Assembly (NCBI GenBank): GCA_030068075.1
Contig: CM057832.1
Coordinates: 79,950,502-80,014,501, forward strand
Source of the DNA: Paguma larvata
Lineage: Eukaryota; Chordata; Mammalia; Carnivora; Viverridae
Reading direction: 5' to 3'
Length of the DNA: 64,000 nucleotides
The translations under genes and the position numbers were made by a program. Below, one piece after another: positions 12,720 to 24,020 of the stretch. The notes below the pieces were generated by a model. The model was not told the origin of the DNA. It searched no databases and saw nothing but the letters and a program-made list of their open reading frames with translations. Every line of letters begins with the position of its first letter. Positions within the stretch are counted from its first letter, which is position 1.

Positions 12720-12968
12720 TATAGTGTCCATGCACTCCAGAGCCAGACTGCCTGTGTTTGAATCCAGCTTCACACTTCATTAGCTGAGTGACCTTGGCAA
12801 ATCTTTTAAACTCTTCAGGGCCTCAGTCAGTCTCCTCATCTGTTAAGAGGGGATAAAAACAGCACTTACCTGTTAAGGTTCGGTAAGAATTAAATTTTAT
12901 GAACGTATGCAAAACTCTCAGGGCCTGGACCGTATGAAGTACCGTCTAAGTACTAGCCACAATTATTC
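12720..12968 (+). repeat. MIR element
   Basis: Nearly full length: TGTTTGAATCCAGCTTCACA, GCTGAGTGACCTTGGCAAAT, CTCATCTGTTAAGAGGGGAT, then the 3' part ending ACTAGCCACAATTATT. Confidence 0.85.
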
Positions 12969-12999
12969 ACTCAGCAAATATTTATTGGCCCGGGTCCTC

Positions 13000-13315
13000 T
13001 GGCCTGAATACGTACCTCCGAAGTTCTTAAATTGAAGCCCTAATCCCTGGCGTGATGGTATTGGGACGTGGGGTGCTTGGGAGGTAAAGTGGGTTTAGAT
13101 GAGGTCATGAAGGTGAGATCCTCGTGACTGGGTAGGTGCCCTCACCAGAACAGGAAGCGAGATCACTCTCTCTCCACGCGCACGCACCTAGGAGCACCCG
13201 TAGGAGCGCGCAGACAGAAGGCGGCCTTCTGGAAGCCAGGAGGCGGGCCCTCACCAAGAACCCCGCCCGCTGGCACCCTGGTCTCGCACTCGCAGCCTCC
13301 GCGGCTGTGAAAAAT
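13000..13315 (+). repeat. MaLR-type LTR fragment
   Basis: TTGAAGCCCTAATCCCTGGC, GATGAGGTCATGAAGGTGAG, AAGGCGGCCTTCTGGAAGCC and TGTGAAAAATCACTG follow the order of an MLT1-like LTR. Confidence 0.75.
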
Positions 13316-14429
13316 CACTGCGCTATCCCGTTACGGAAGCCTGAATGGACTCAGGTCCCCCCTCCACTCTGCAGGATCTCTCGGCCCAACGGGTGCCACC
13401 TCCTCAAACAGCCCTGGGCTCCTCGACCCACGTTCAGTGCTCCGGAGGGGACCGCTTCACCTTCCCAAGCGTCCACTCAGATCTCCTCTCGGGCCTGCCC
13501 TGTGGCAGCTGAGGCACTGGCAGACGTCGGCCGGCCTCTCTATCCCCCTGCGGAGGACTCCGGCTCTCGTGGTGTGGCCTCTGCCTGAGCAGCCCTTCCG
13601 GCCCCCAGCCCCACCCAGGCTCCAGCAGGTGAGTGCACACTGCCCGGGCATCAACGTTCGGACCTCGTCTGTCTCCCTCCCCCAGCCGCCCTTGTCCCTG
13701 CAGCTGCGCCCGACTGTTCTCCTGCGCCGCTTCTCAGCCTCTAATTACATATGTGTATTAGCTGTCTAGCATCTGCCTCCCCCTCCAGCCTGTACGCTCT
13801 GCGCTGAGGGCAGAGGCCTATTTTGCTGACACTAGGCCTATTTCCTACCAGGTTTTCTGAGTCCGACTCATTCACTCCCTCACCCCGTGAACAGTCACTG
13901 AGCCACCCCGTGGAACACTGAGCGACTCTGGACCCAACACAAGACCCAAGCATCCCTGTCCTCAAGAATCACCCAGTCTAAGGGAGTGATAAGTAACAGT
14001 ATGCTGTGACAGGGATCTGAGTGACCGTGGGACCACGGAGAGACTCTGAGCATCCTGGCTTGGGAAAACCTTCACAGAGAAGGTGCTGACTTGGGTTAGG
14101 TCTTAATAATATGCACAGATATTCCTAAGGCTGACAAAAGGCTCTGAGGCAGCTCCGGCAGAGCGGAAAGTATCCCCAAGAACCAGAAAAGCAAAACGGC
14201 AAAGAATGTCCTTAGACGGGTAAGCAGAGCGAGCACCTCGGAGCCCAGGACGGGGAAGGGGGGGGGCGGGTAGGCAGACATTAGACTCTACGCAGAGCAA
14301 GGGTAAGGCAGATGCCCATCCCTCCCGCTAACAGTCTTCCCCTTGCCCAGATGTCACCAAAGCATTATGTAGCCGACATACCCACGTGCCAGCCACAGGG
14401 ATCAGCGTTCTACACGCATCGCCTTGTTT
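13316..14429. other. GC-rich non-coding DNA, possible L2 remnants
   Basis: Elevated GC from about 13330 to 13720. The block near 13745-13860 (GCCTGTACGCTCTGCGCTGA...) looks like decayed L2. Overlapping open frames on both strands (13136-13588, 13437-13769 and minus partners) are shadows of base composition. Confidence 0.4.
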
Positions 14430-14600
14430 GACTTTCACATTCACCTTCAGGAGTGATCGTAAAATCTCCCTGTTTTCAGATGAAGACACTCGGGCACCAC
14501 GTGACTAAGCGATCTGCCCACGGGGACTCAGGTAATAAGCAGTGGGGGCGTGATTCCTGTCCAGGTTGGTCTGGTTATAAAACCCATGCCTCCTTACACC
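14430..14600 (-). repeat. MIR-type fragment
   Basis: CCCTGTTTTCAGATGAAGAC ... GCGATCTGCCCACGGGGACT ... GGTTATAAAACCCATGCC reads as a reversed MIR/MIR3 core. Confidence 0.6.
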
Positions 14601-14654
14601 CACTAAGCCTGGGGAGGCAGCCTGGGGCACCTGGGGTGTCACCAGCATAATGAA

Positions 14655-14790
14655 ATGCCACTTGTTTGTCTCCCTCTAGAAGGCAGGTCTCATGGGGGCA
14701 GAGACTCTGCTGCGCTCCCCGTGGTATCCCTAGCACCCGGGGCATTGCCGGGTAGGGTACAGGCACCAAGAGCATGTGTTAAGTATGAAA
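14655..14790 (+). repeat. L2-type 3' end
   Basis: GAAGGCAGGTCTCATGGGGG...TATCCCTAGCACCCGGGGCA matches the L2 terminal region pattern. Confidence 0.55.
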
Positions 14791-14792
14791 GA

Positions 14793-14990
14793 GGGGCGCC
14801 TGAGTGGCTCAGTCGGTTGAGCGCTGACTTCGGCTCAGGTTATGATCTCAAGGTTCATGAGTGTGAGCCCCACACTGGCTCTCTGCCGTCAGCACAGAGC
14901 CCACTTCTGATCTTGTCTCCCTCTCTGTCTCTGCCCTTCCCCTGCTCACTCATGCTCTCTCAAAAATAAACATTAAAAAAAAAAAAAAGG
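14793..14990 (+). repeat. Felid SINE
   Basis: Head GGGGCGCCTGAGTGGCTCAG with a 14-A tail; the middle is slightly shortened. Confidence 0.9.
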
Positions 14991-15007
14991 AACGAATGAG
15001 TAGGGCA

Positions 15008-15095
15008 GGGGAGTGTGCCTGGCGGGCTCCGTGGGTATAGCATGCAACTCTGGATCTTGGGATTGAGAGTTCGAGTCCCATGTTGGAAGTAGAGA
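15008..15095 (+). repeat. Older short CAN-SINE
   Basis: The older carnivore type: a tRNA-like head leading directly to ...CCCATGTTGGAAGTAGAGATTT with no CT-rich middle. Confidence 0.75.
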
Positions 15096-15103
15096 TTTTT
15101 TTT

Positions 15104-15196
15104 TAATTTTTTTTAATGTTTTTCTTTAATGTTTATTTTTGAGAGAGAGACAGAGTGCAAGAAATGCTTAACCCCCTAAGCCACCCAGGTGCTCCA
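15104..15196 (-). repeat. Felid SINE, internally deleted
   Basis: The tail (gtttatttttgagagagaga) is joined directly to the head (cctaagccacccaggtgctcc), so the middle is gone. It splits the tail of the older SINE to its left: aagtagagat / ggagtagagat flank it. Confidence 0.8.
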
Positions 15197-15227
15197 GGAG
15201 TAGAGATGACTTTGAAAGAAAGAGTTA

Positions 15228-15345
15228 GAGGGTGCCTGGCTGGCTCAGTCAGAATAGCATGTGACTCTTGAGCTCAGGGTCATGAGTTCGAACCCCATGT
15301 TAGGTATAGAGATTACTTACATAAATAAAACCTTAAAAAAAAAAG
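15228..15345 (+). repeat. Older short CAN-SINE
   Basis: GGGTGCCTGGCTGGCTCAGT ... CCCATGTTAGGTATAGAGAT ... TACATAAATAAAACC and A-tail. Confidence 0.85.
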
Positions 15346-16560
15346 TTATAATAAAAAGAATGAATGAGCTCATGAGTGAACAGGGCTTTGAATTCGTTTC
15401 CAATGTGTACTACCACCCTTCTTTGTCTCTGTGGTGAAGGAATCCCAGTTATTATCATCCTGAAACCAAGATCTGAGTGCAAAACCTGACTTCACTTCTG
15501 CCCTCTCCCCTCTTTGGTCAGACAGAGAAAAGCTCCTACAGCCCCGAACTCCAAAGCTGCACGGACGGACAGACCCCTTCCCCAATCGCGGGCGCTTCTG
15601 TCGCCATCCTCACCTTCCATCCTCCCCCCCATCAGTCCACAAAATAGTCAACATCCTTTGAAAGGGCTGCTGACAAGGTTGGCCCTCGGCTAGAGTCGGG
15701 AAACTTGGGTTTGGGGCCATCTCCCACCACTCCCGGGAGTGATAAGAGTGGCTCCCTCTCCCTGAACTGTAAGCATACACAACGCAAAGTCATCCTAATA
15801 GAAGCTTTCCTCCTGGGAGCCTGAACTTCTGTACGCGCTGCGCAGAGGACGCCGACGTAGCAAGTCCTAGACTCTGCTCTGTGCACCTTCACCCTCTGCC
15901 GATGGTGTTTTGTGTCCATTACTGTCACAATCATAGGGACGACAACTATGTGCTAAGTCCTGTGGGTCCTCCTACAAATCACTGAAGCTGGGGGCGGTCC
16001 TGGGGACACCAAGGCACAGGAGCAGAGTTGTGAAATCCCTGCTGTCCGGTCCTGTCTGGGGACGACAGGACTCACACACCCAGAGCCCACAGGGGCCAGG
16101 CAGGAACGGAACGGTGTGCGACTGGCTGAGGAGGATCGGGGGTGGACAGACGAGCCTGTGGCAGGCAGGGGCTCACTCAGCTCCTGGCCGAGCAGCAAGG
16201 GCCAGTTGGCGCTGAGCAGCTAGCTCACAGCTACCGATCACAAACCCTCTCCTCTGCGAACAACGGGTGCCCCAAATGTTTGTCTCGGCTGCATGAACCC
16301 AGCAGGAAGGCTGGTTCCAGAAGTTTCAGAAGACCCGACTGCGTAGACTGACACGGCCCTTCTTGGATTTCTCTTCTGCAGCAAACCTGACCTTCATAAC
16401 ACAGACTGTCAGCAGCCACTCTCTGAATCGGCTTATCCCCAGTCTCGTTAAGGAGACTAGACACCTGGTAGCACAGATCCTGAAGCTATTAAGCTAAGCA
16501 GCAAACACACAAAAGGAAGAAAAGGAAGAAAAGTAAACTTCAAGGTCACTACCAGCACAA
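15346..16560. other. Non-coding DNA
   Basis: Mixed GC with no recognised gene or clear repeat. Short open frames lie on both strands at the same places (for example 15953-16351). Confidence 0.4.
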
Positions 16561-16571
16561 AGGACTCTTCT

Positions 16572-16784
16572 TTTTTTTTTTTTAAACGTTTTTTTTTTTT
16601 TTTTTTGAGAGACAGAGCACAAGCAGGGAAGGGGCAGAGAGAGAGGGAGACACAGAACCTCAAGCAGGCTCCAAGCTCTGAGCTGTCAGCACAGAGCATA
16701 AAGCGGGGCCCGGACTCAGGAACCGCGAGATCAGGACCTGAGCCGAAGTCGGACGCTCAACCAACTGAGCCACCCAGGCGGCCC
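16572..16784 (-). repeat. Felid SINE
   Basis: Duplication aggactcttcttt / aggagtcttgctt flanks it. Two long T-runs interrupt the tail side. Confidence 0.9.
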
Positions 16785-17404
16785 AGGAGTCTTGCTTCTT
16801 AATGACAAAGCTCACCTAGGTTCTAGGCTGACGATAATTAGCACTGACAAGCAAGAAGACGGAAAGTGGTCACTTGTGACTCCGGGACTGTGGCCTGCGG
16901 GACTAAAGGGGCTCCTGATCTTACGAGGAAAGTTCACACGTGACCCTGTGGTCCTAAGCAGCACACCCGACTACCCAGTAAAGCTGGACTTCCTGAAAGG
17001 GATGGAAAGGTCAGCCCCTCCCACCGCCCCCGCCCATACAGCTAGAGCACCCAGTAGCCAGTGACAGCCCGGCCCCACCCCTTCAGCAACCCACACCCCA
17101 GACATGCCCTGACTCCCCTGTGTACACGGAGTTTGTGGGCCTCAACTCGCCTTGGTCTCCTCAGAGCCTTCTGCCCCTTCCTTCTGGATCCCAGAGGCTT
17201 CTCTTCCTCCAGCCGCCCCTCCCGTCCATATTCCTACATTTCCGTTCCCAGCACTGGTGTCTGCCTCCCTCGGGTGGTCCCCACTCCCGGGGCTCCACCA
17301 AGTTCCTACGCGCACTCGGCGCCTAGCTAACCTCCAGCCCTGTCCCTTCCCTCCCTCTCGCTCCAGGCTGACACTTCCAAATGCCTCCAAACCCCCGGTG
17401 CTCA

Positions 17405-17600
17405 AACACACAATCCCCAGGCCAGCAGCGGCATCAGCGTTGCCTGATTACTTGTTAGAGATGCAGATTCTCAAGCCCCACTCGGGGCTTCCTGAGGCAA
17501 AACTCCAGGAGTGGGGCTGGAGATCGTGTGTTTGAACAAGCCCCCCCCCCCCCGCCCCGGGGCGATTCAGACACAAGCTAATGTTTGAGACCCCTGCACT
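17405..17600 (-). repeat. MER5A-type element
   Basis: GCATCAGCGTTGCCTGATTA, TTAGAGATGCAGATTCTCAA, and GTTTGAGACCCCTGCACTAC follow the reversed MER5A order. A 13-C run interrupts it at about 17540-17552. Upstream, 16785-17404 is mixed GC without a gene. Confidence 0.7.
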
Positions 17601-18500
17601 ACACACCTCCACTCGCTCTTCCCGAGCTATCTCGGACAAGTCTCAAAGGCTTCTAAATCCAGCCGAATTCCCGATTTCTCTTAATGCTACCCACATTTAC
17701 CAGAAACACCAGATCGAAACCGCGCAACTCAAGTCCCATATGGTGGGCCTCCAAAATGCAACAGGCATTTTTAAAATTCATGACTAATTCGTGGCTGCGG
17801 AGCATGAAGGGAATTCTCCACAGGGCTAGGGAGAAAAGCAGAGCCATGCGGCTTGGGAAAGAAGGAACAAAATGGACAAACTCATGCAAAAGCGTCTATC
17901 AGTGTGCCCTCCACGTGGGGGTACATGGAAATGAAGAGTACGCCAATAAAATATAAACAATATGTTGTATATATAAAAATTTATTGCTATGATTTTTAAA
18001 GCATATTACTGTATATTTTAATAAGTAGACTGGACAAATATTAACCCACAATATCAGATGACATTTTAGTTAAATATTTATCATTTAGTTAAAAAATTCA
18101 CCACTGGCACCAGTGGGTTTTTTTGGTGTGTTTGGTGTGCACACGTTTAGTGTGTCATTAACATTTGAGGAGGGCATATTTTAGCGAGCATGAAATCAGC
18201 ATGTAGAATAATAAGTCTCTGCCTACTTACTCCCCCTTCATCTCCAAGAAACTACATACTCATTAATTCTTCACTCAAATCCTTTGGAACATCAGGTATG
18301 ACACGCCTGAGGATCCACGGTAAATAAAAAGACGAACCGACACTGAAATTAACTTCAGAAGAGCAAAGGGCTCAATGTACATTTTCAGTGTCATAAACCG
18401 TGGGAACTAGGGAACCTCTTCAAAACTGATTTTCCTTTCTCTGTCTAGTTTTCCTTTAAAAAAGAATAAAAGGAAAAAAAAGTCAAGACCAAATGGCCTG
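17601..18500. other. Non-coding DNA, AT-rich from about 17940
   Basis: No repeat or gene recognised. The segment 17945-18110 is strongly AT-rich with several AATAAA/TATATA-like words, which alone do not indicate a gene end. Confidence 0.4.
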
Positions 18501-19251
18501 CGAACTAAGCACGTGAAAGATGTTCGACATCATCGGCCATCAGAAAGTGAATCAAAACCACTTCCCACCGACGAGGACGGCTAAAACAAAACGAAACAAA
18601 ACAGACAGTAAATGCTGACAAGGATGCTGGAAAATCGGAACCCTCCTACATGGCTGGCGGGACTGTGAAGCCGTGCGGCCGCTTTGGAAAGGAGGCTGGC
18701 AGTTCCTGAAAATGCTACCTATAGAGTTATTGTATGTTTTTCACTTGTAGGCATGTACCCGAAAGAAATGAAAACGTATGCCCCCATAAAAATACATGTA
18801 CATGAATGTTCACAGCAGCATTAGTCCTAACAGCCAAAAAGGAAAAACAACCCAAATGTCCATCAACGGATGAATGTAGTAGGTAAAGAAAATGTGGCGT
18901 ACACATACATGTACCTGTTAATCGGCAATGAAGAGAATCAAGCACTGATACACACTACGTTACAGACAAACCCGGAAAGCATTAGGCTAAGTGAAAGAAG
19001 ACCATATACAGGACCGCATAATGTATAATCTCTTTTATAGGAAATGTCCCGAATAGGCACATCTGTAGACAGAAAGTAGATTAGTCGTTGCTTAGGGAGG
19101 GGGAGGCAAGGGATTGTGAGGTGCCAGCTAAGGGGTGGAGAGTGTTCACGGAGGGGTGGTATTCTCTTTAGACAATGGAAATGCCCTGAATTTGATGATG
19201 GTGATGGTTGCACAGCTCTGCGAATATACTCGAAACCAATGCGTTGATTTT

Positions 19252-19471
19252 TTTTTAACTTTTTTTTTTAATGTTTCTTTATTATTGAGAGACAGAGAGG
19301 CAGAGCATGAGTGGGGGAGGGGCAGAGAGAAGGGGAGACACAGAATGTGAAGCAGGCTCCAGGCTCTGAGCTGTCACCACAGAGCCTGACGCGGGGCTCG
19401 AACTCACAAACCGCGAGATCATGACCTGAGCTGAAGTTGGACGCTTAACCAACTGGGCCACCCAGGCACCC
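19252..19471 (-). repeat. Felid SINE in an L1 3' UTR
   Basis: Flanks aatgcgttgattt and aatgcattgattt give a 13-bp near-perfect duplication. Confidence 0.92.
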
Positions 19472-19502
19472 TACAATGCATTGATTTAAACAGGTGAATT
19501 GT

Positions 19503-19710
19503 GGGGCACCTGAGTGGCTCAGGCGGTTGAGCATCCGACTGCAGCTCAGGTCAGGACCTCCGGTTAGTGAGTTTGAGCCCCACATCAGGCTTGCAGCTGT
19601 CAGCCTGTCAGCACAGAGCCTACTGCTTCGGATCTTCTGTCCCCCTCGCTCTGCCCCTCCCCTGCTTGCACTCTCAAAAATAAACAAACATTTAAAAATA
19701 AAGAAATACA
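19503..19710 (+). repeat. Felid SINE in an L1 3' UTR
   Basis: Flanks aggtgaattgt and aggtgaatcgt. Opposite in orientation to its neighbour 31 bp away. Confidence 0.92.
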
Positions 19711-19884
19711 TAGGTGAATCGTATGACATGTGAATTATATCTCAATAAAAAAAGTTTAATGACCTAAAGCGAGCAGGGAATTACAAACAGATTCAGTTAA
19801 CTAAAAAGCAACAGGTACCTCCAATATGTGGTTTCTTCTGTCTTTTTTGCATTACAAATCTCTCCCAAATGAAAACGAGATAGG

Positions 19885-20100
19885 TTTCTGCTATCGTTTT
19901 ACAGTTTACAAGCACTTTTACAAAGAAGGTTCTTCGGCTTCCTTATTATAATCTTACAGGGAGATAAGTATGCCCCTACTTTTATATTCCAGGAAGCGGA
20001 CACTCCGAGTATATAAAGTTTACTCCACTCAGTCAGCTGTTCAGGGCCGATGTTAGCCCTGCTCCTAAATCCCGTGCCCTTTCTTCTCTACTCCGTAGTA
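19885..20100 (-). repeat. MIR/MIR3-like fragment
   Basis: TTTTACAGTTTACAAGCACT, a decayed ACAGGGAGATAAGT, and AGCCCTGCTCCTAAATCCCG suggest a reversed MIR core. Confidence 0.5.
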
Positions 20101-20454
20101 TCTCGGGTTCCACATAGAGACTGGCTGGCCACTAGGCAGAGATGGCACAGCCGAGCAATCTCAATAAGGAGAACATCCATGCCTTGATTTTTCTGGAAGC
20201 TCAATCGGCTACCTTCAAGCCAAGTATAATCTAACTCCTCACTCGCCAGAGGTCTTGCAGCACCATGGAAAGAACACTTTGCTCTGAAATCCTTCGCTCT
20301 CTTGGAATTTACTTCACTTTGGCTCATCTTTGTATCTGCCTAAGGACCTAGTACCTGATGTTGCAAGAGACGTTAACGAATACACCGTTTCTTGGAGATG
20401 AAGGGAAATTTAGAGGTCGGGATGATTCTACGTGGAAGGGCAATGGAAAGAACC

Positions 20455-20600
20455 ATGGTCTAGAGTATGAAGATCACAACTGGCTTTAGTTTTCTCATTT
20501 GTAAAATGAGGGAAAAAAGAAACACCTCTCTCCAGGTGAAGATTTAATGAGAATGTATCTCAAAATACCTGACTCACAATAGGCATGGACTCTAAATCGA
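20455..20600 (+). repeat. MIR fragment
   Basis: TTTCTCATTTGTAAAATGAG then TGAGAATGTATCTCAAAATA and TGACTCACAATAGGCATG. Downstream to 21187 no gene or repeat is recognised. Confidence 0.65.
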
Positions 20601-21202
20601 ATAGTCCAGCACCTTGATCTCTCCTACAGAGACCAGTGGGTTCTTCCAAACACTCAGCTACTCAGAACCGGAGAAGGATGACCAACGTCATCCATTTTTA
20701 CTCAACTCCCCAAATGATTCCCCTGGCATCACTTGAAAAAAACCATTCATTGGACGCGTCCTGAGGAATTTTTTTTCTCATGTGTAGACTACAAAACAGC
20801 ATTTGTTCACCAAATAAAACTCTGAACTATACTGCTATTTCAGAAGAGAACACAGTGGAGGAAGGGAAATCTTTTCTCTGGCCTTACAAAATTCACAAAA
20901 ATCTGAATTTCTCTGAATATAAGAATCTCCTCAAAAGGGAGAATTTTTTGTCTAACCTTAGCCCATCTGAATTATCTTTCACTCATCATTTCAAAGGGAC
21001 TTTTCAGTCAAAGGAAGCTGTAAGTTCCTTCCTCCAAGTCAAGAGCCTCATTGCGATAAAAGTCCTAACACAGGAAAAGTCATGTGTCTTAGAAAAAGAA
21101 AGAAGGAATCTGGGAAGAAAATGAAGGATTTCCCACTACTCAGCTATCTAGGAAATCTTCCCAATATCCTTGGTCACTTATGTATTCAAAACCACATTTT
21201 TT

Positions 21203-21554
21203 TAAGATTTTATTTCTTTTTTTTTTTTAATTTTTTTTTTAACGTTTATTTATTTTTGAGAGACATAGAGACAGAGAGTGAGCAGGGGAAGGGCAGAGAG
21301 AGGGAGACACAGAATCCGAAGCAGGCTCCAGGCTTCGAGCCGTCAGCACAGAGCCCGACGCGGGGCTCGAACTCACAGACTGTAAGATCATGACCTGAGC
21401 CGAAGTCAGCCGCTCAACCGACTGAGCCACCCAGGCGCCCCTAAGATTTTATTTCTAAGTAATCTCTGCACCCAGCGTGGGGGGGGGGGCTCAAACTTTA
21501 CAACTCCAAGATCAAGAGTTGCATGCTCTACCAACTGAGCCGGCCAGGCGCCCC
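21203..21554 (-). repeat. Older short CAN-SINE, split by a younger SINE
   Basis: The body (AAGTAATCTCTGCACCCAGC ... ACTGAGCCGGCCAGGCGCCC) lies at 21457-21554. Its tail-side piece lies left of the younger insertion. Outer flanks aaaccacattt (about 21190) and aaaccacattc (about 21557) are its own duplication. Confidence 0.85.
21218..21441 (-). repeat. Felid SINE nested in an older SINE
   Basis: Perfect 15-bp duplication taagattttatttct at 21203-21217 and 21442-21456. Confidence 0.95.
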
Positions 21555-22180
21555 TGAAACCACATTCTTGGTCCATAACAATGACTTTGTTAGCTCATGA
21601 ATGAAACCACTTTTATTAGTTTGCCAATTCATGTTTGTATTCTCGCTGAAAAGCAAGTCCTCAAATCACAAGCTGGACAGTCTTAAGTAGATGCGGGCAA
21701 ATGACTTCCATTATTACAAGGTTTTCTCAAGTATACAAACATTTTTACGACTAGAAATAATGTCGTGGGACCAGATGACTCACTTCACGTGAAAGCAGAG
21801 ACAAAATACATCGTTTGGTGTATTCGGGAACATTTTTCCTAATCTTCTTTCCGAAGTCTTGCTGTGACCTCTTCCCCTATTTCCCAAGCAATAATTTTTT
21901 TCCTTAAGGTTTATTCCAACTACTTTCACAAATGAGTTTGAGTCACTGTTAAAAAAAAATAATAAACCCGATATAAACGGGATACCTAAAATAGCCAGTT
22001 AACGGAAGCATAGAGATAAATGTCACCAGGCATCTAGTGTTTAATGTGCACTGGCTAATCACGGCGGCTTGAGCCCTGGGCGGCTCCATTCCTTTGCGGC
22101 CAAAACAAAAAGGAAACCTCCATGGGTTTCTGGTAGTCTCTATTAAAAGAAAGTATATGCACTCTAAAAAGCTGGAGCTA
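21555..22180. other. Non-coding DNA
   Basis: AT-rich, with an A-run near 21951. No repeat or gene recognised. Confidence 0.4.
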
Positions 22181-22408
22181 GGGGTGGGTGGCTCAGTCGG
22201 TTAAGTGTCCCACTTCAGCTCAGGTTATGATCGCATGGTTTGTGGGTTCGAGCCTCGCATCGGGCTCTGTGCTGACAGCTCGAAACCTGGATCCTGCTTC
22301 AGATTCCATGTCTCCCTCTCTCTCTGCGTCTACTCCGCTCGTGCTCTGCCTCTTTCTCTCAAAAATAAATATTTAAAAAACATTTCATAATAATAATAAT
22401 AATAATAA
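22181..22408 (+). repeat. Felid SINE with (ATA)n tail
   Basis: Tail expanded to about seven ATA units (22387-22408). Flanked by ctggagcta (22172-22180 and 22410-22418). The first bases of the head are lost (starts ggggtgggtggctcag). Confidence 0.9.
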
Positions 22409-22599
22409 CCTGGAGCTATAGCGCCATGTTCGTCAGGACAGTGACTCAGGAATCTAAATGTTTATACATACTTTGTGAACATGATTTTACTTTACATTTC
22501 TATTCAACCTTTTCTCTACACTACAAAAGATGTCATTTAAACTATCCGGAAGTTCAGGGGCTGGGGAGAGGGGAGACAGGAAGTATTGTTTAATGGGAA

Positions 22600-22745
22600 G
22601 GGTTTCTGTTTGGGACCATGAAAAGGTTCTGGAAATGGAGAATAATGATGGTGGCACAACAATGTCCGTGTACTTAATGCCGCTGAACTGTACATGGAAA
22701 AACACTTAAAATGGTGAATTTCGTGCTATGCACTTTTTATCATAA
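22600..22745 (+). repeat. Old LINE-1 3' end
   Basis: CCGCTGAACTGTACATGGAA, AAAATGGTGAATTTCGTGC and a final TTTTATCATAATAATA match old L1 3' UTR ends. Confidence 0.7.
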
Positions 22746-23049
22746 TAATAACAATCAACGAATGAAAGTATCCAGAAACAAAAAATTCACAGCCTAGTAT
22801 GCTAATCACGTGTCCGAATCTCGACAGAGGGGGCTTTCCCAGGCGTTCCCGCCCACCTCGAGGACTCGGAATCCGCCACCCACGATAAGGGCAGCTGACA
22901 GAGGCAGTTTCACGGAAAGCCTTCGCGCAGCCTTCAGAACTTAAAAACACCCTTCTCAAGCTCGAAGAATGCCTGGAATTCGGTGGCCTTTATCCAACAG
23001 AAAGATCTCCAACTCCGTTGTGACGGAGTTCCCTATAGAAAGCCCTGCA

Positions 23050-24020
23050 GCCTTGAAAACGGACACCGCCCAGCAGGTTACGGTGAAGGGCGGGGGCCCC
23101 CTCGAGGGCCCTGCGGCGCCGGGGGCCCGGGTCGCGGCCCTGCGGGTAGCGCTGGTCCGCGGGCACCTCCGGGAGGTGCGGTCAAGCTCTGGGTTGGGCG
23201 GGTTCGACCGAGACTCGGCCGGCAGTCCCCACCTGCTTGCAACTAACTAGCGCCTCCCGCGGCCTCCAGGCCCCAGCTCCTGCCCCCTACACGTCCTGCA
23301 AACGCTGGCTGCGCCCACAGAAACTCAGAGGCCCTTTCAACCTGGTTGAAGAGAGGCTCGACAGAAAGTGAAACAGTCCCCATCCCTTGGTGGAGAAAGC
23401 GCCGGGCCAGGTAGAAAAAAGACGGTGACTCCCAAGCACCTGCAGCTGCCTCAGGTGCACCCTCGAACCCACTTCCAGACAGTCCCGCAGGAGAAACCCT
23501 ATGAAGCGCTAACTTCCCCCGGGAGGACAGGGAGGCAGAAGTCCGCCAAGCATGCCCGGAGAGGAAACTATCAGTGCCCAATAAATCCACAGGGAGACCG
23601 GGGGTGGGGGTGGGCATCGACTCGCACGGATTCTTGCTGCCCCTCACCGCCCCCCGCACGCCGATCTAGGGCTCCGGCGCCCCGCCGCACCCCGCAAATC
23701 CCTCGTTCGCCAGGTTGCGACTGGAGGGAGGCATCCGGGGGACGCCCGAGCCCAGGCGGCCGCGCGGCTGGCGCTGGGGGTCAGGGGAGGGGAGGGAGGA
23801 GGGTACTCGCCTGCGGGCTGGGGGCGGTCGCAGTCGGCAGGGTCCCGCGCGGGGCGAGGGCGGCTCCCGGGGGCGCGCTGGGACACGGCGCCGGCTGCTG
23901 GGCGTGCGTCCGGTGCGCTGCCCGCGCTGGTCGCTGGCGGCGCCTGGCCGGAGCCGGAGTGCGGGATGCTGCCCGGGGGGATGGGCGGGCACGAGCGGCC
24001 TCGGTCGCTGCTCCTGTATA
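23050..24020. promoter_or_regulatory. CpG island, probable promoter (candidate TJP2 upstream promoter)
   Basis: About 1 kb with very high GC and undepleted CpG, including gggcgg/ccgccc boxes, unlike the AT-rich, CpG-poor flanks. No SINE is inserted between 22410 and 25700. The right margin (24010-24060) carries an ETS-like ACAGGAAAT on the minus strand just outside the GC-rich core. A minus-strand CAG/GCGAGT at 23810 resembles a GC-type splice donor, and AAGCAG/GTGGGG near 23230 is another possible donor. The gene after FXN in human is TJP2 in the same orientation, and the roughly 36 kb from the FXN stop to here fits. No TJP2 coding exon was recognised, so strand and gene are inferred. Confidence 0.6.

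Larger units (their letters stand above)
18505..19765 (+). repeat. LINE-1 3' end carrying two SINE insertions
   Basis: Old L1: end of ORF2 (AAAATCGGAACCCTCCTACA, ATGTCCATCAACGGATGAAT), then a 3' UTR ending TGTGAATTATATCTCAATAA. ORF2 is decayed by stops and frame breaks. Interrupted at 19252-19471 and 19503-19710. Confidence 0.85.

Noticed and set aside
13136..13769. Overlapping GC-rich frames (150 and 110 codons)
   Set aside because: The first half is MaLR-type LTR; the rest has frames open on both strands and no splice or start context.
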